Below, piece by piece: positions 15,212 through 22,609 of a stretch of DNA of 28,824 bases. This stretch comes from a virus, in the IMG/VR virus record IMGVR_UViG_3300020203_000072, positions 1 through 28,824 of that record. The stretch is one strand, 5' to 3'. The notes under the pieces are model-generated. The model worked only from the letters and a program-made list of their open reading frames with translations. It had not been told where the DNA came from and searched no databases. Position numbers and translations under genes: made by a program. Positions within the stretch are counted from its first letter, which is position 1. Each line of letters opens with the position of its first letter.

Positions 15212-15240
15212 TTTAAGTGTGGGTAGAAATTTTTTATATA
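15212..15240 (+). promoter_or_regulatory. Possible rightward promoter of the tail-fibre genes
   Basis: TTTAAG (15212-15217), a 17-base spacer and TATATA (15235-15240) precede the fibre gene start at 15259. The -10 is good but the -35 matches consensus poorly. Read-through or a phage-specific polymerase could serve instead. Confidence 0.3.
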
Positions 15241-15258
15241 ACCTTTATGGAGATACTT

Positions 15259-16830
15259 ATGGGTTCAAGAAGTAACAATGTTGGATATGGTTTAGATAAT
15301 GCGCTGCAAACATTAGCGCCTCAGCCAATCATTGCAAAAAGAAATCCAAAATCATCTGATGTTAGTTCATTGGGAACTCTTTGGGTAAACACACTGACTG
15401 ATGGATATTTTATCCTTACAACTGCTGGTAATTGGGAGCCACAAGGTACTTCTTCTTCTTCTGTAGCTTCTCTAGCTATTACTGGTGGTGCTGGTGATGT
15501 TTTAACTGTTGCTGCTGGTGGAGACACTGTTCTTGGTGGAACTCTTGATGTTGCTGGAGCTACTGTTTTAGCAGGAGCATTAACAGTTGCAGGTGCTATT
15601 ATAGCTAATGGAGACTTCGATCTGTCTTCTGCATCAGCTATTTCATTTATATCTACTGCTAACGCGTCTCCTTCTATTTTGCTTGAGACTAATGGTGGAA
15701 CAACTGAAGATCTAGAAATCCGAGTGACTCAGGGTACTAGCATTGATAGCTTACTTTTAGCAAGTGCTTCTGGTGGTATTAAGATTAGTTCTGGTATAGC
15801 TAATACTGATGCTATTAATTTAATAGCAAGTACTGGTGGATTTACAGTTGATGCAGGACTTACTTCAGCTATAAACGTTGTTGGTGCTGGACAAGATATT
15901 CAATTGAATGCAACTGGTGGATCAGTAGCTATCACTGCAACTGAATCTGTTGCTGGAGCTGTAACTATTAGCGCATCTGGTGCATCTGGTACTATTTTAC
16001 TTAGTGGTACTGCTGGAATTACAGCAGCATCAAATAACTCTACGATCTCTGTTCAGTCAGGAACTGGTGCTTTAAATATTTCTGCTGATGCTGCGGCGAC
16101 TACTGTATCGCTGGCTACGGGTGCAGGCGTTAAGGCCGTCACTTTAGGGTCTACTAACACAACTTCATCTACTACTGTTCAATCTGGTTCTGGCGCTTTA
16201 GATATTACTTCTGCTAATGGAGCCCTTGGTATCAATTCAGGTACAGGAACGATATCAATCTCTACAGATTCTACGGCTGCAATCGTAAACATTGCTACTG
16301 GTGCATCAGACAAGACAGCTCGTTTCGGTTCTATAGCTGGTGCGTCTCAAACAATTATTCAATCTGGTACTGCTGGTGTTCAAGTTACATCTGCAGGAAC
16401 TGGTGACATTACTCTAGCTAGTGCTGACACGGTATTAATTGATGCGGTTGGTGTGTTGGAATTGAACTCTTCGGCTGGTGTTATTGGCATTGGTAATGAT
16501 GCGGTTGCTGCTGCAATAAATATCGGCACAGGGGCATCCGATCGTGATATCACAATCGGAAACGTGACAGCTTCTACAACAATTGTATTAAATACTCCAG
16601 TTGGAACAAACGTTGTTGCTGCTAACGGACTGAGCGTTACAACTGCTGGTCGTGGATTGTCACTTCCTGGTGGGCTTCTTGTAATCTCTGGGGCAGGGTC
16701 ACCTAATACGGTAATTTCCGCAGCGCAAGGTTCTCTATATTTAAACTCTACTGGTAGTAGCGTATCTACTCGAGCGTATATCAATATCGATGGAATCACT
16801 GGGTGGACCGCGATAACTACGGTTGCGTAA
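15259..16830 (+). CDS. Tail fibre/spike protein with repeated beta structure
   Basis: This 523-residue protein uses ATG 15259, five bases after GGAG at 15250-15253. An earlier ATG at 15217 lacks a ribosome site. The N-terminal ~70 residues hold SLGTLWVNTLTDGYFILTTA, a motif common at the virion-bound end of such fibres. Residues ~75-470 are low-complexity Gly/Ala/Thr/Ser with recurring units such as IATGASDKTARFG, IGTGASDRDITIG and LATGAGVKAVTLG, expected to form a trimeric beta-helix. The C-terminus (QGSLYLNSTGSSVSTRAYI, then NIDGITGWTAITT) is a typical fibre end. There is no S74 chaperone or lyase motif. It probably contributes to receptor contact. It heads the fibre module. Confidence 0.75.
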   Translation: MGSRSNNVGYGLDNALQTLAPQPIIAKRNPKSSDVSSLGTLWVNTLTDGYFILTTAGNWEPQGTSSSSVASLAITGGAGDVLTVAAGGDTVLGGTLDVAGATVLAGALTVAGAIIANGDFDLSSASAISFISTANASPSILLETNGGTTEDLEIRVTQGTSIDSLLLASASGGIKISSGIANTDAINLIASTGGFTVDAGLTSAINVVGAGQDIQLNATGGSVAITATESVAGAVTISASGASGTILLSGTAGITAASNNSTISVQSGTGALNISADAAATTVSLATGAGVKAVTLGSTNTTSSTTVQSGSGALDITSANGALGINSGTGTISISTDSTAAIVNIATGASDKTARFGSIAGASQTIIQSGTAGVQVTSAGTGDITLASADTVLIDAVGVLELNSSAGVIGIGNDAVAAAINIGTGASDRDITIGNVTASTTIVLNTPVGTNVVAANGLSVTTAGRGLSLPGGLLVISGAGSPNTVISAAQGSLYLNSTGSSVSTRAYINIDGITGWTAITTVA

Positions 16831-16859
16831 AACAGCTTAAAAACAGTTAGATATTGTGG

Positions 16860-16883
16860 GGGGGCATTCTTATTGGTGCCCCC
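16860..16883 (+). terminator. GC-rich hairpin after the tail fibre gene, no U-tract
   Basis: GGGGGCA (16860-16866) pairs with TGCCCCC (16877-16883); the next bases are GATTTAAAATT. It resembles the hairpin at 4533-4560 in its C5/G5 core, also without a T-run. A partial terminator or mRNA end-stabiliser is possible. Confidence 0.45.
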
Positions 16884-16905
16884 GATTTAAAATTAAAGGG
16901 AAATT

Positions 16906-17238
16906 ATGATAACTAATACATTTGTTAGAGGTAAGTTTGATACTGCTCGAGAAGCTGCATTTGGAGCAATCACTTCTTCGTTTACTCAAGTTGGTACTGC
17001 ATTTGAATCACCATTTAGTATTTATTATGTTCAGAACTTTACTGATCAATTAATGGATTTTTCAATTAGCTTTCAAGGATTAACGACAGTATTCACATTA
17101 GCGCCTAATGGTATAATTTGTGGAGATATGATTTCAAATTCACTTTTGATAGCTGTTGGAGAATCTATCTGGGTTAAAGCTCGAGGTTCACTTCCTGCTT
17201 CTGGATTTGTACAATTCTCTGCTGTTACACCCATTTAA
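16906..17238 (+). CDS. Small tail/fibre-associated structural protein
   Basis: This 110-residue protein begins MITNTFVRGKFDTAREAAFG. The middle is beta-rich (FSIYYVQNFTDQLMDFSISF, TTVFTLAPNGIICGDMISN) and the end is VKARGSLPASGFVQFSAV. No membrane span or catalytic motif is seen. The fold suggested by alternating hydrophobics is a single beta-sandwich. AAAGG precedes the ATG. It lies between two fibre genes with 12-75 base gaps, in keeping with a fibre adaptor or small virion appendage. I do not recognise a named family. Confidence 0.55.
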   Translation: MITNTFVRGKFDTAREAAFGAITSSFTQVGTAFESPFSIYYVQNFTDQLMDFSISFQGLTTVFTLAPNGIICGDMISNSLLIAVGESIWVKARGSLPASGFVQFSAVTPI

Positions 17239-17250
17239 GTAGGATAAATT

Positions 17251-17718
17251 ATGTCATTTATTTTAAATCCACTTAGTTCAGTTATTCCTATTGGTGGGGT
17301 AGCCTCAATTGCTGCTGACTCTGGTTCAGCTGTACCAGTAGTTGGTGTAATCAATATAGTAGGCGCTGGTGGTATTACCACAAGTGCTGCAGGTAGCACA
17401 GTAACTATCACTGCTGGTGCCAGTTTAAATTATACTGTGGTAAATGTATCCACGAGTCCTTATGTAGCATTATCTACTGATCAAGTTATATCTGTTGATT
17501 CAACTGGTGGCGCAAGAACAGTTCAGTTGCCTAATGCTCCTGCTACGGGAAGATGGTTTACTGTAAAAGATAGCGCTGGAACGGCTGGTACAAATAATAT
17601 AACTGTTACAACTGTTGGTGGTGTAGTGCTACTTGATGGAGCTGCTACATTTGTTATGAACTCTGCGTATCAAAGTGCAACGGTAATATTTAACGGTACT
17701 AAATATTTAATAATTTAG
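17251..17718 (+). CDS. Tail fibre-like beta structural protein
   Basis: This 155-residue protein has a Ser/Gly/Val-rich N-terminus (GAGGITTSAAGSTVTITAGA) and a C-terminal beta domain: YTVVNVSTSPYVALSTDQVI, VDSTGGARTVQLPNAPATGR, FTVKDSAGTAGTNNITVTTV and SATVIFNGTKYLII. The second part matches the general pattern of phage fibre-tip beta domains that recur at the ends of fibres (RTVxLPxAPxxGxxFxVKDxxGxAxxNxITV). There is no enzyme motif. The next gene follows after 16 bases behind a leader that is repeated before the following fibre. Confidence 0.6.
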   Translation: MSFILNPLSSVIPIGGVASIAADSGSAVPVVGVINIVGAGGITTSAAGSTVTITAGASLNYTVVNVSTSPYVALSTDQVISVDSTGGARTVQLPNAPATGRWFTVKDSAGTAGTNNITVTTVGGVVLLDGAATFVMNSAYQSATVIFNGTKYLII

Positions 17719-17734
17719 AAAATAGAGGCTTAAT

Positions 17735-18988
17735 ATGAGCTATAAAAGAGTTAGCCCAACGCCTGTCATAGAGGGTGGCACTGGTGCTCAAACACTTACA
17801 GGTGTCTTAACAGGCAATGGAACTGGTGCCATTACAGCCAACGCAGTGACTCAGTTTGGCACAGTTATTGCTGGAGCAAGTAATGCACTTTCATCAGTTG
17901 CTCCGTCTGTTACCATTGGAGTCCCATTAATATCGCAAGGTGCTGCTGCTAATCCAGCGTATGGAACAGTGGTTGTTGCTGGTGGTGGTACTGGTGCTCA
18001 AACACTTACGGGTGTCTTAACAGGCAATGGAACTGGTTCTATAACAGCCAACGCAGTGACTCAGTTTGGCACAGTTATTGCTGGAGCAAGTAATGCACTT
18101 TCATCAGTTGCTCCGTCTGTTACCATTGGAGTCCCATTAATATCACAGGGTGCTGCTGCTAATCCAATATATGGAACAGTGGTTGTTGCTGGTGGTGGTA
18201 CTGGTGTAACCACTATGACGACTGCATTTGCTCCTGTATGTGCTGGAACTACAGCTACTGGTTCATTACAGGTTGCCTCAACGGGAATTTCTACGAGTGG
18301 TAATGTTCTTACGAGTACTGGTGCGTCATCACTTCCTACGTGGCAAGTTCCTGCTGGTGGTGGGTTTGCGAGTATTGTCTCTCGAGTTTTCACTAGTAGT
18401 GGAACGTATACCCCAACAGCTGGTATGAAATTTTGTATTGTTGAGGCACTTGGTGGTGGCGCAGCTGGTGGTGGAACAGCTGGTGCAGGTAACCATGGAG
18501 CTGGTGGTGGTGGAGCTGGTGGATATTGCAGAAAAGTAATTTCTGCTGCTGATATTGGCGCCTCTCAGGTCGTTACTATTGGTGCTGGTGGAGTCGGAGT
18601 TGTTAATACTACTGGTGGTAATGGTGGTAATACTACATTTGGAGCGATACTTACTGCAAATCGTGGACTTGGAGGTCTTCCAAGTACTAGTAGCGGAGTA
18701 GGTGCTCGTGGTGGAGATGGCGGTACAGCTACTGGGGGAGATGTTAACGTCACTGGGCAATTAGGAGATAACGGTTTTGCTGCTACTGGGGCAAGTACTC
18801 CTTATATGGGTGGCAATGGAGCAAACACTATGTATGGATCGGGAGGATTCGGAGGGTACCTTGCAGTCAATCGGGGTGATGGAACGTTGTACGGATCGGG
18901 CGGCGGAGGAATCGGGAGTAATGGTGCCTCTGGTGTAGGTGGTGGCTTAGGTACAGCAGGTATTGTAATTGTTACCGAGTATATTTAG
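17735..18988 (+). CDS. Tail fibre with internal 70-residue duplication and Gly-rich tip
   Basis: This 417-residue protein begins MSYKRVSPTPVIEGGTGAQT, a start shared with the next fibre. Residues ~15-154 are two near-identical 70-residue repeats, each with LTGVLTGNGTG, ANAVTQFGTVIAGASNALSS and VPLISQGAAANP. A linker with LTSTGASSLPTWQVPAGGG follows, then a ~210-residue Gly-rich C-terminus: VFTSSGTYTPTAGMKFCIVE, GGGGAGGYCRKVISAADIGA and ending GIVIVTEYI. This tip is paralogous to that of the 20471-21814 product. Gly-rich tips in T4-like adhesins form polyglycine sandwiches with receptor-binding loops (established knowledge), so this end may be the adhesin. Ribosome site AGAGG. Confidence 0.75.
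   Translation: MSYKRVSPTPVIEGGTGAQTLTGVLTGNGTGAITANAVTQFGTVIAGASNALSSVAPSVTIGVPLISQGAAANPAYGTVVVAGGGTGAQTLTGVLTGNGTGSITANAVTQFGTVIAGASNALSSVAPSVTIGVPLISQGAAANPIYGTVVVAGGGTGVTTMTTAFAPVCAGTTATGSLQVASTGISTSGNVLTSTGASSLPTWQVPAGGGFASIVSRVFTSSGTYTPTAGMKFCIVEALGGGAAGGGTAGAGNHGAGGGGAGGYCRKVISAADIGASQVVTIGAGGVGVVNTTGGNGGNTTFGAILTANRGLGGLPSTSSGVGARGGDGGTATGGDVNVTGQLGDNGFAATGASTPYMGGNGANTMYGSGGFGGYLAVNRGDGTLYGSGGGGIGSNGASGVGGGLGTAGIVIVTEYI
17778..18197 (+). repeat. 210-bp tandem duplication in the fibre gene
   Basis: CTGGTGCTCAAACACTTAC starts at 17781 and again at 17991 with one following change. The same junction (CTGGTG) recurs at 18201 before diverging. The period is 210 bp, 70 codons. The copies are almost identical, so the event is recent or maintained by recombination. 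Confidence 0.9.
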
Positions 18989-19004
18989 AAAATAGAGGTT
19001 TAAT

Positions 19005-20468
19005 ATGAGCTATAAAAGAGTTAGTCCAATGCCTGTCATAGAAGGTGGTACTAACGCTACTTCAATGACTAATACAGATGGCGTTGTTTTTTTTAATGGA
19101 ACAAGTCTTGCTACGACAGCTGTTGGAACTGCGACTCACGTTTTGACGAGTAATGGCGCTGGAAATGCTCCAACGTTTCAAGCTGGTGGCGGTGGTGGTG
19201 GTGGAATTACAACTATTACTGGTAATACTGGTTCTGCTACTGGAGCAAACGTTACTTTAACTGGTGGTACTTCCGGTGCTATATTTACTGGATCTGGTTC
19301 AACTGTAACTGAAAGTTTTGACTTTCTTGCGTTGCCTGCAACTACTTCAACTAATGGACAAGTTAGAATTGGTGGAAATACTATTCTTCATGCATATGGT
19401 ATTAATAATATTTATGCAGGACATCTATCGGGCAATTACACTCTTACTGGCCAGATTAATTCTTGCCTTGGAAATTGGTCATTAAGAAATGCTACAACTG
19501 GTGGTGGTTCAGTTGCTGTCGGTTTTAATGCAATGGGTGAAGGAGTATTGACGGGTAATTTTAATTCTGCTGTTGGTGTTGGTTCATCGAAGTCTATGAC
19601 TTCAGGCACTGGCAATTGCTCATTTGGATATGAAGCTTTGGCCCAACAAACTGTAGGATCGGTCCACGTAGCTATTGGCCAAAGTGCTTTGTCTAGACTT
19701 GTTGGTGGATCAGATGGAAGTATAGGTATTGGATTTCAAGCAGGTGTTTCTCTTACTACTGGACAGGGTATATCTATTGGATTTCAAGCTATGGGTAATA
19801 CTGGTGCAAGTGCCACTGGAATTAACAATATCGCAATTGGTTATCAGACATTGTATTTTGCTAGTTCGGGTGAATACAACGTCGCAATTGGAACATTCGC
19901 TTTACTTGATCTTAGAACTGGTAGAAGGAATATTGCGATAGGTGCAAGCCATGCTGGTTTTAACTATAACACTAGTGAGAGCAATAATATTTTATTGAAT
20001 AATGCCGGAATAATTGCAGACTCTAACACATTACGCATTGGTAGTGCAACCGGTGCTGGTGATGATCAACTTAACAGGTCATTTATTCATGGTATTCGTG
20101 GTATAACCACTAGTGTAAATGATGCGATTGCAGTTCTTATAGATAGTGCTGGTCAACTTGGTACCGTATCATCATCTATTCGCTACAAGGAGAACGTTGT
20201 TGATATGGGTGATGCAAGTTCACCTGTGTTATCGCTTCGTCCGGTATCGTTTGATTTTATCGGTAAACCGTCATATAAAAAACAAATTGGTTTGATTGCA
20301 GAAGAAGTTAAAGAGATTATGCCAGATCTTGTTGTTCATAATATTGATGGTGAAGTTGAGTCTGTTAAGTATCATGAACTTCCGATATTACTTTTAAATG
20401 AATTACAAAAAGCTATTAAACGTATTGAACAGCTTGAAGCAAAACTGTCTTCAAACTGTAAAGGGTAA
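19005..20468 (+). CDS. Tail spike/fibre with YadA-like head repeats and S74 chaperone
   Basis: This 487-residue protein shares its first 15 residues with the preceding fibre. Residues ~165-350 contain about ten YadA-head-type repeats (SVAVGFNAM, HVAIGQSAL, SIGIGFQAG, NIAIGYQTL, NVAIGTFAL), predicted to form a left-handed beta-roll trimer. The C-terminal ~98 residues are a Peptidase_S74 intramolecular chaperone: S390-S-I-R-Y-K395 gives the Ser/Lys dyad spacing known from endosialidase tails, followed by LSLRPVSFDFIG, IGLIAEEVKEIMPDLV and a C-terminal coiled coil (LLNELQKAIKRIEQLEAKL). It should trimerise the fibre and then cleave itself off before S390. The autotransporter-like head is an adhesin-type module. 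Confidence 0.88.
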   Translation: MSYKRVSPMPVIEGGTNATSMTNTDGVVFFNGTSLATTAVGTATHVLTSNGAGNAPTFQAGGGGGGGITTITGNTGSATGANVTLTGGTSGAIFTGSGSTVTESFDFLALPATTSTNGQVRIGGNTILHAYGINNIYAGHLSGNYTLTGQINSCLGNWSLRNATTGGGSVAVGFNAMGEGVLTGNFNSAVGVGSSKSMTSGTGNCSFGYEALAQQTVGSVHVAIGQSALSRLVGGSDGSIGIGFQAGVSLTTGQGISIGFQAMGNTGASATGINNIAIGYQTLYFASSGEYNVAIGTFALLDLRTGRRNIAIGASHAGFNYNTSESNNILLNNAGIIADSNTLRIGSATGAGDDQLNRSFIHGIRGITTSVNDAIAVLIDSAGQLGTVSSSIRYKENVVDMGDASSPVLSLRPVSFDFIGKPSYKKQIGLIAEEVKEIMPDLVVHNIDGEVESVKYHELPILLLNELQKAIKRIEQLEAKLSSNCKG

Positions 20469-20470
20469 CT

Positions 20471-21814
20471 ATGGCGAATCGTAAACCTTTATCGTATCTG
20501 GGAATAGCTCAGCCTACTCCTCCAAATCAAGTAGTAAGTGATCGTTCGCCAACTGCTAATGATTATCAAGGATTTAACATTGGTGACAGGTGGGTTGTAC
20601 CTACAGGTTTAATTGCTCCTTCTCAGCAAGAATGGATCTTGATGAGTAAGGCTCAAAACCAAGCTGTATGGGTTGATGTTATTGCTGGTAATTCGCCAGC
20701 AACGTATAACGATCATGAGTTATTAGTTGGTACAGGAACAACTACTATTCACACTATTGGTAATGCAGCTGCTGGACTTCCATTGTTGAGTCAAGGTGTT
20801 TCGGCTGACCCATCTTATGGTGTACTGGCTGTGCCTGCTGGTGGAACTGCTAATTCTTCTTTTGCTGCTTTTACTCCTATAATTGGAGGAACAACAGCGA
20901 CTGGAGCTTTGCAATCAGTTGCATCTTTAGGAGTCTCTGGTCAAGTGCTCACAAGTAATGGTGCAGGAGTTGCTCCAACATTCCAAGCTGCTGGTAGTGG
21001 TGTCTTGCCAGTCCCTGGTGGTGGTACTGGAGATACGAGCTTTACTGCTTATGCTGTTGTTACGGGTGGTATCACATCGGTTGATCCTTTGCAGACTGTT
21101 GCTTCATTGGGAACTACAAATCAAGTTTTAACTTCTCAGGGAGCTGGATTGTTGCCAATTTGGGCAAATAATGAAGCTGGTACTGGATTTACAAGTATCG
21201 TCTCTCAAGTTTTTACTGGTAGTGGAACGTATACCCCAACAGCTAATATGAAATATTGTATTGTTGAGGCGGTTGGTGGTGGCGGTGCTGGTGGTGGAAC
21301 AGATGGTGCTGGTAATCATGGAGCTGGTGGTGGTGGAGCTGGTGGGTATTGTAGAAAAGTAATTTCTGCTGCTACTATTGGCGCCTCTCAGGTCGTCACT
21401 ATTGGTGCTGGTGGAGTTGGAGTTCCTAATTCTACTGGTGGTAATGGTACTAATACTACATTTGGGGCGATACTTACTGCTTCTGCTGGGCTTGGAGGAC
21501 CTCCTAGTATTCTTGCTAGTGGTCGCCCTGTTGTCGGCGGCGTTGGTGGTGCAGCCGCTGGTGGAGATGTTAACGTTCCTGGACAAGCAGGAGGTAATGG
21601 TATGTCTGCTCCTGCTATAAATTCACTTTATATGGGTGGTACTGGTGGAAACACTATGTATGGCAATGGAGGAGTTGGAGGTTTTGTAGGTATTTCTCCT
21701 AGTGTCGGAATTGGATATGGATCTGGTGGTGGAGGAATTGGTTCATTAGGTCTTTCTACTGCTGGTGGTGCAAATGGTACATCAGGTATTGTAATTGTTA
21801 CGGAATACGTTTAA
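20471..21814 (+). CDS. Tail fibre with Gly-rich adhesin-like tip
   Basis: This 447-residue protein has a distinct N-terminus with FNIGDRWVVPTGLIAPSQQE and AQNQAVWVDVIAG, likely the virion-binding domain. The middle (~85-230) has repeats of the type SLGVSGQVLTSNGAGVAPTF and SLGTTNQVLTSQGAGLLPIW, each with a GGT...T...PLQ.VA pattern. The last ~210 residues (VFTGSGTYTPTANMKYCIVE, GGGGAGGYCRKVISAATIGA, GIVIVTEYV) are paralogous to the tip of the 17735-18988 fibre, also at the DNA level. It starts two bases after the S74 fibre stop. Two fibres with one type of tip but different shafts suggest alternative receptor-binding proteins or a branched apparatus. Confidence 0.75.
   Translation: MANRKPLSYLGIAQPTPPNQVVSDRSPTANDYQGFNIGDRWVVPTGLIAPSQQEWILMSKAQNQAVWVDVIAGNSPATYNDHELLVGTGTTTIHTIGNAAAGLPLLSQGVSADPSYGVLAVPAGGTANSSFAAFTPIIGGTTATGALQSVASLGVSGQVLTSNGAGVAPTFQAAGSGVLPVPGGGTGDTSFTAYAVVTGGITSVDPLQTVASLGTTNQVLTSQGAGLLPIWANNEAGTGFTSIVSQVFTGSGTYTPTANMKYCIVEAVGGGGAGGGTDGAGNHGAGGGGAGGYCRKVISAATIGASQVVTIGAGGVGVPNSTGGNGTNTTFGAILTASAGLGGPPSILASGRPVVGGVGGAAAGGDVNVPGQAGGNGMSAPAINSLYMGGTGGNTMYGNGGVGGFVGISPSVGIGYGSGGGGIGSLGLSTAGGANGTSGIVIVTEYV
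21187..21814 (+). repeat. Dispersed copy of the Gly-rich fibre-tip sequence (partner 18363-18988)
   Basis: The two ~627-bp segments align throughout. For example GTGGAACGTATACCCCAACA, then GCT, and later GGCGCCTCTCAGGTCGT are identical in both. Divergence is concentrated in the middle of the tip (about 18660-18800 against 21480-21620), where receptor-contact loops would be expected. Confidence 0.75.
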
Positions 21815-21828
21815 TAAATGGATTTTAT

Positions 21829-22011
21829 ATGGGATCTGTTTTTTTTAAGATTGTACTTATTATAATTGCTCTTTTGTCTGCTGGTGGAGCAAAGTATGCT
21901 CTTAAGATGCCAAATGATAATCCTATTGAGCAAGTGGCTGAGAAAGTCATTAAGGATCAGACTGGACTTACTGTTGATTTGTCTGCAGAAATTGACGGAT
22001 CTATTGATTAG
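21829..22011 (+). CDS. Small single-span membrane protein at the end of the fibre operon
   Basis: This 60-residue protein has an N-terminal membrane span at about residues 4-21 (FFKIVLIIIALLSAGGA), then KYALKMPNDNPIEQVAEKVI and TGLTVDLSAEIDG. A short peptide of this pattern (K-P-DNPIE...E..I...TGL..DLS) occurs near lysis or tail genes in many phages and is annotated only as hypothetical. The start is 14 bases after the fibre stop. A holin, spanin-like or membrane-anchored lysis accessory role is possible. The endolysin itself is far away at 1511-1864. Confidence 0.6.
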   Translation: MGSVFFKIVLIIIALLSAGGAKYALKMPNDNPIEQVAEKVIKDQTGLTVDLSAEIDGSID

Positions 22012-22031
22012 ATGCATATTTATGGTGATAG

Positions 22032-22078
22032 TTAACTAATAATGTTTTTCTCTCCAGCTAAGGTTAAAAACTAGTTAA
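22032..22078 (+). terminator. Long interrupted hairpin at the end of the rightward fibre operon
   Basis: TTAACTA (22032-22038) pairs with TAGTTAA (22072-22078), and inside it GTTTTT (22044-22049) pairs with AAAAAC (22066-22071), with a 5-nt bulge. The stem is AT-rich and not followed by a T-run. It is first of three stem-loops in the convergent gap. Confidence 0.35.
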
Positions 22079-22084
22079 TAAAAA

Positions 22085-22119
22085 GCCCTTAAGAGATATT
22101 ACCAGTATCTTTTAAGGGC
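22085..22119 (-). terminator. Strong terminator of the leftward recombination operon
   Basis: GCCCTTAAGAGATA (22085-22098) pairs with TATCTTTTAAGGGC (22106-22119), 14 bp with one G.T. On the minus strand it is followed by TTTTTATTAACT. It would stop transcripts from the 22181-25985 operon before they enter the fibre genes. Confidence 0.75.
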
Positions 22120-22123
22120 ACGT

Positions 22124-22153
22124 CTAAAAAGCCAAACTATGCAAGCTTTTTAG
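22124..22153 (-). terminator. Second stem-loop of the convergent terminator region
   Basis: CTAAAAAGC (22124-22132) pairs with GCTTTTTAG (22145-22153), a 9-bp stem with a 12-nt loop. It lies between the last leftward gene and the main terminator, and could work in either direction because both arms carry A/T runs. Confidence 0.4.
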
Positions 22154-22180
22154 TTTCAGTAAGTACGTTGTATACGTTTT

Positions 22181-22366
22181 TTAGTTGTCGGTAATAGCAA
22201 ATGTTTCATACACTTTGCTTTCTTTTATAAGTTTTTTTGTAGGTTTTTTTGCAAGTTCTTTTTTATGCAATAAACCAATAAAAGGAAGGTTAAATATTAT
22301 GAATATGGTTAGTATAGAATATTGAATTCTAAATAGCTTTTTAAGCATCTCTCTAATTGATATCAT
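22181..22366 (-). CDS. Small basic single-span membrane protein
   Basis: This 61-residue protein begins MISIREMLKKLFRIQYSIL, with a membrane span at ~15-33 (YSILTIFIIFNLPFIGLL), then a very lysine-rich tail (HKKELAKKPTKKLIKESK). Its ATG overlaps the preceding stop (TAATG), so it is translationally coupled and needs no strong ribosome site. It is last in the recombination operon. No family recognised. The position suggests an accessory function unrelated to the annealase. Confidence 0.5.
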   Translation of the reverse strand: MISIREMLKKLFRIQYSILTIFIIFNLPFIGLLHKKELAKKPTKKLIKESKVYETFAITDN

Positions 22367-22602
22367 TATCTACCCAATATATTGTCTACTTCTTCTTTAA
22401 TAACATCACTTCCAACGCAATTAGTAAATGTTCCAATGAATAGCCATTTTGGTTGTTCGTCTTCATGTTTATTTATCTGCACATACAGTTCAAAATCATC
22501 GCCTATTGAAACTTTACATGCGGTACCATATGAACATTCATCAAATGAAGATGGTGCGCTATGCCTTAAAATTATCGCTTCGTCATTACTCATAGGTTTC
22601 AC
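22366..22602 (-). CDS. Small soluble hypothetical protein
   Basis: 78 residues from a GTG at 22602, or 75 from ATG 22593 (MSNDEAIILRH); neither has a strong ribosome site. The sequence is acidic, with a likely beta core: CKVSIGDDFELYVQINK and PKWLFIGTFTNCVG, ending KEEVDNILGR. There are three Cys but no CxxC motif. It lies seven bases after the annealase gene and overlaps the next gene. I do not recognise it. Co-transcription with ERF suggests a small recombination accessory or regulator, which is inference only. Confidence 0.5.
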   Translation of the reverse strand: MKPMSNDEAIILRHSAPSSFDECSYGTACKVSIGDDFELYVQINKHEDEQPKWLFIGTFTNCVGSDVIKEEVDNILGR

Positions 22603-22609
22603 TTCTTTT

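Noticed and set aside
15217-15258. Earlier ATG for the first tail fibre
   Set aside because: Encodes MWVEIFYITFMEIL in a promoter/leader region; ATG 15259 has GGAG and a normal fibre N-terminus.
17735-21814. Diversity-generating retroelement target in the fibre tips
   Set aside because: No reverse transcriptase and no template repeat with A-specific changes were seen; paralogy explains the similarity.
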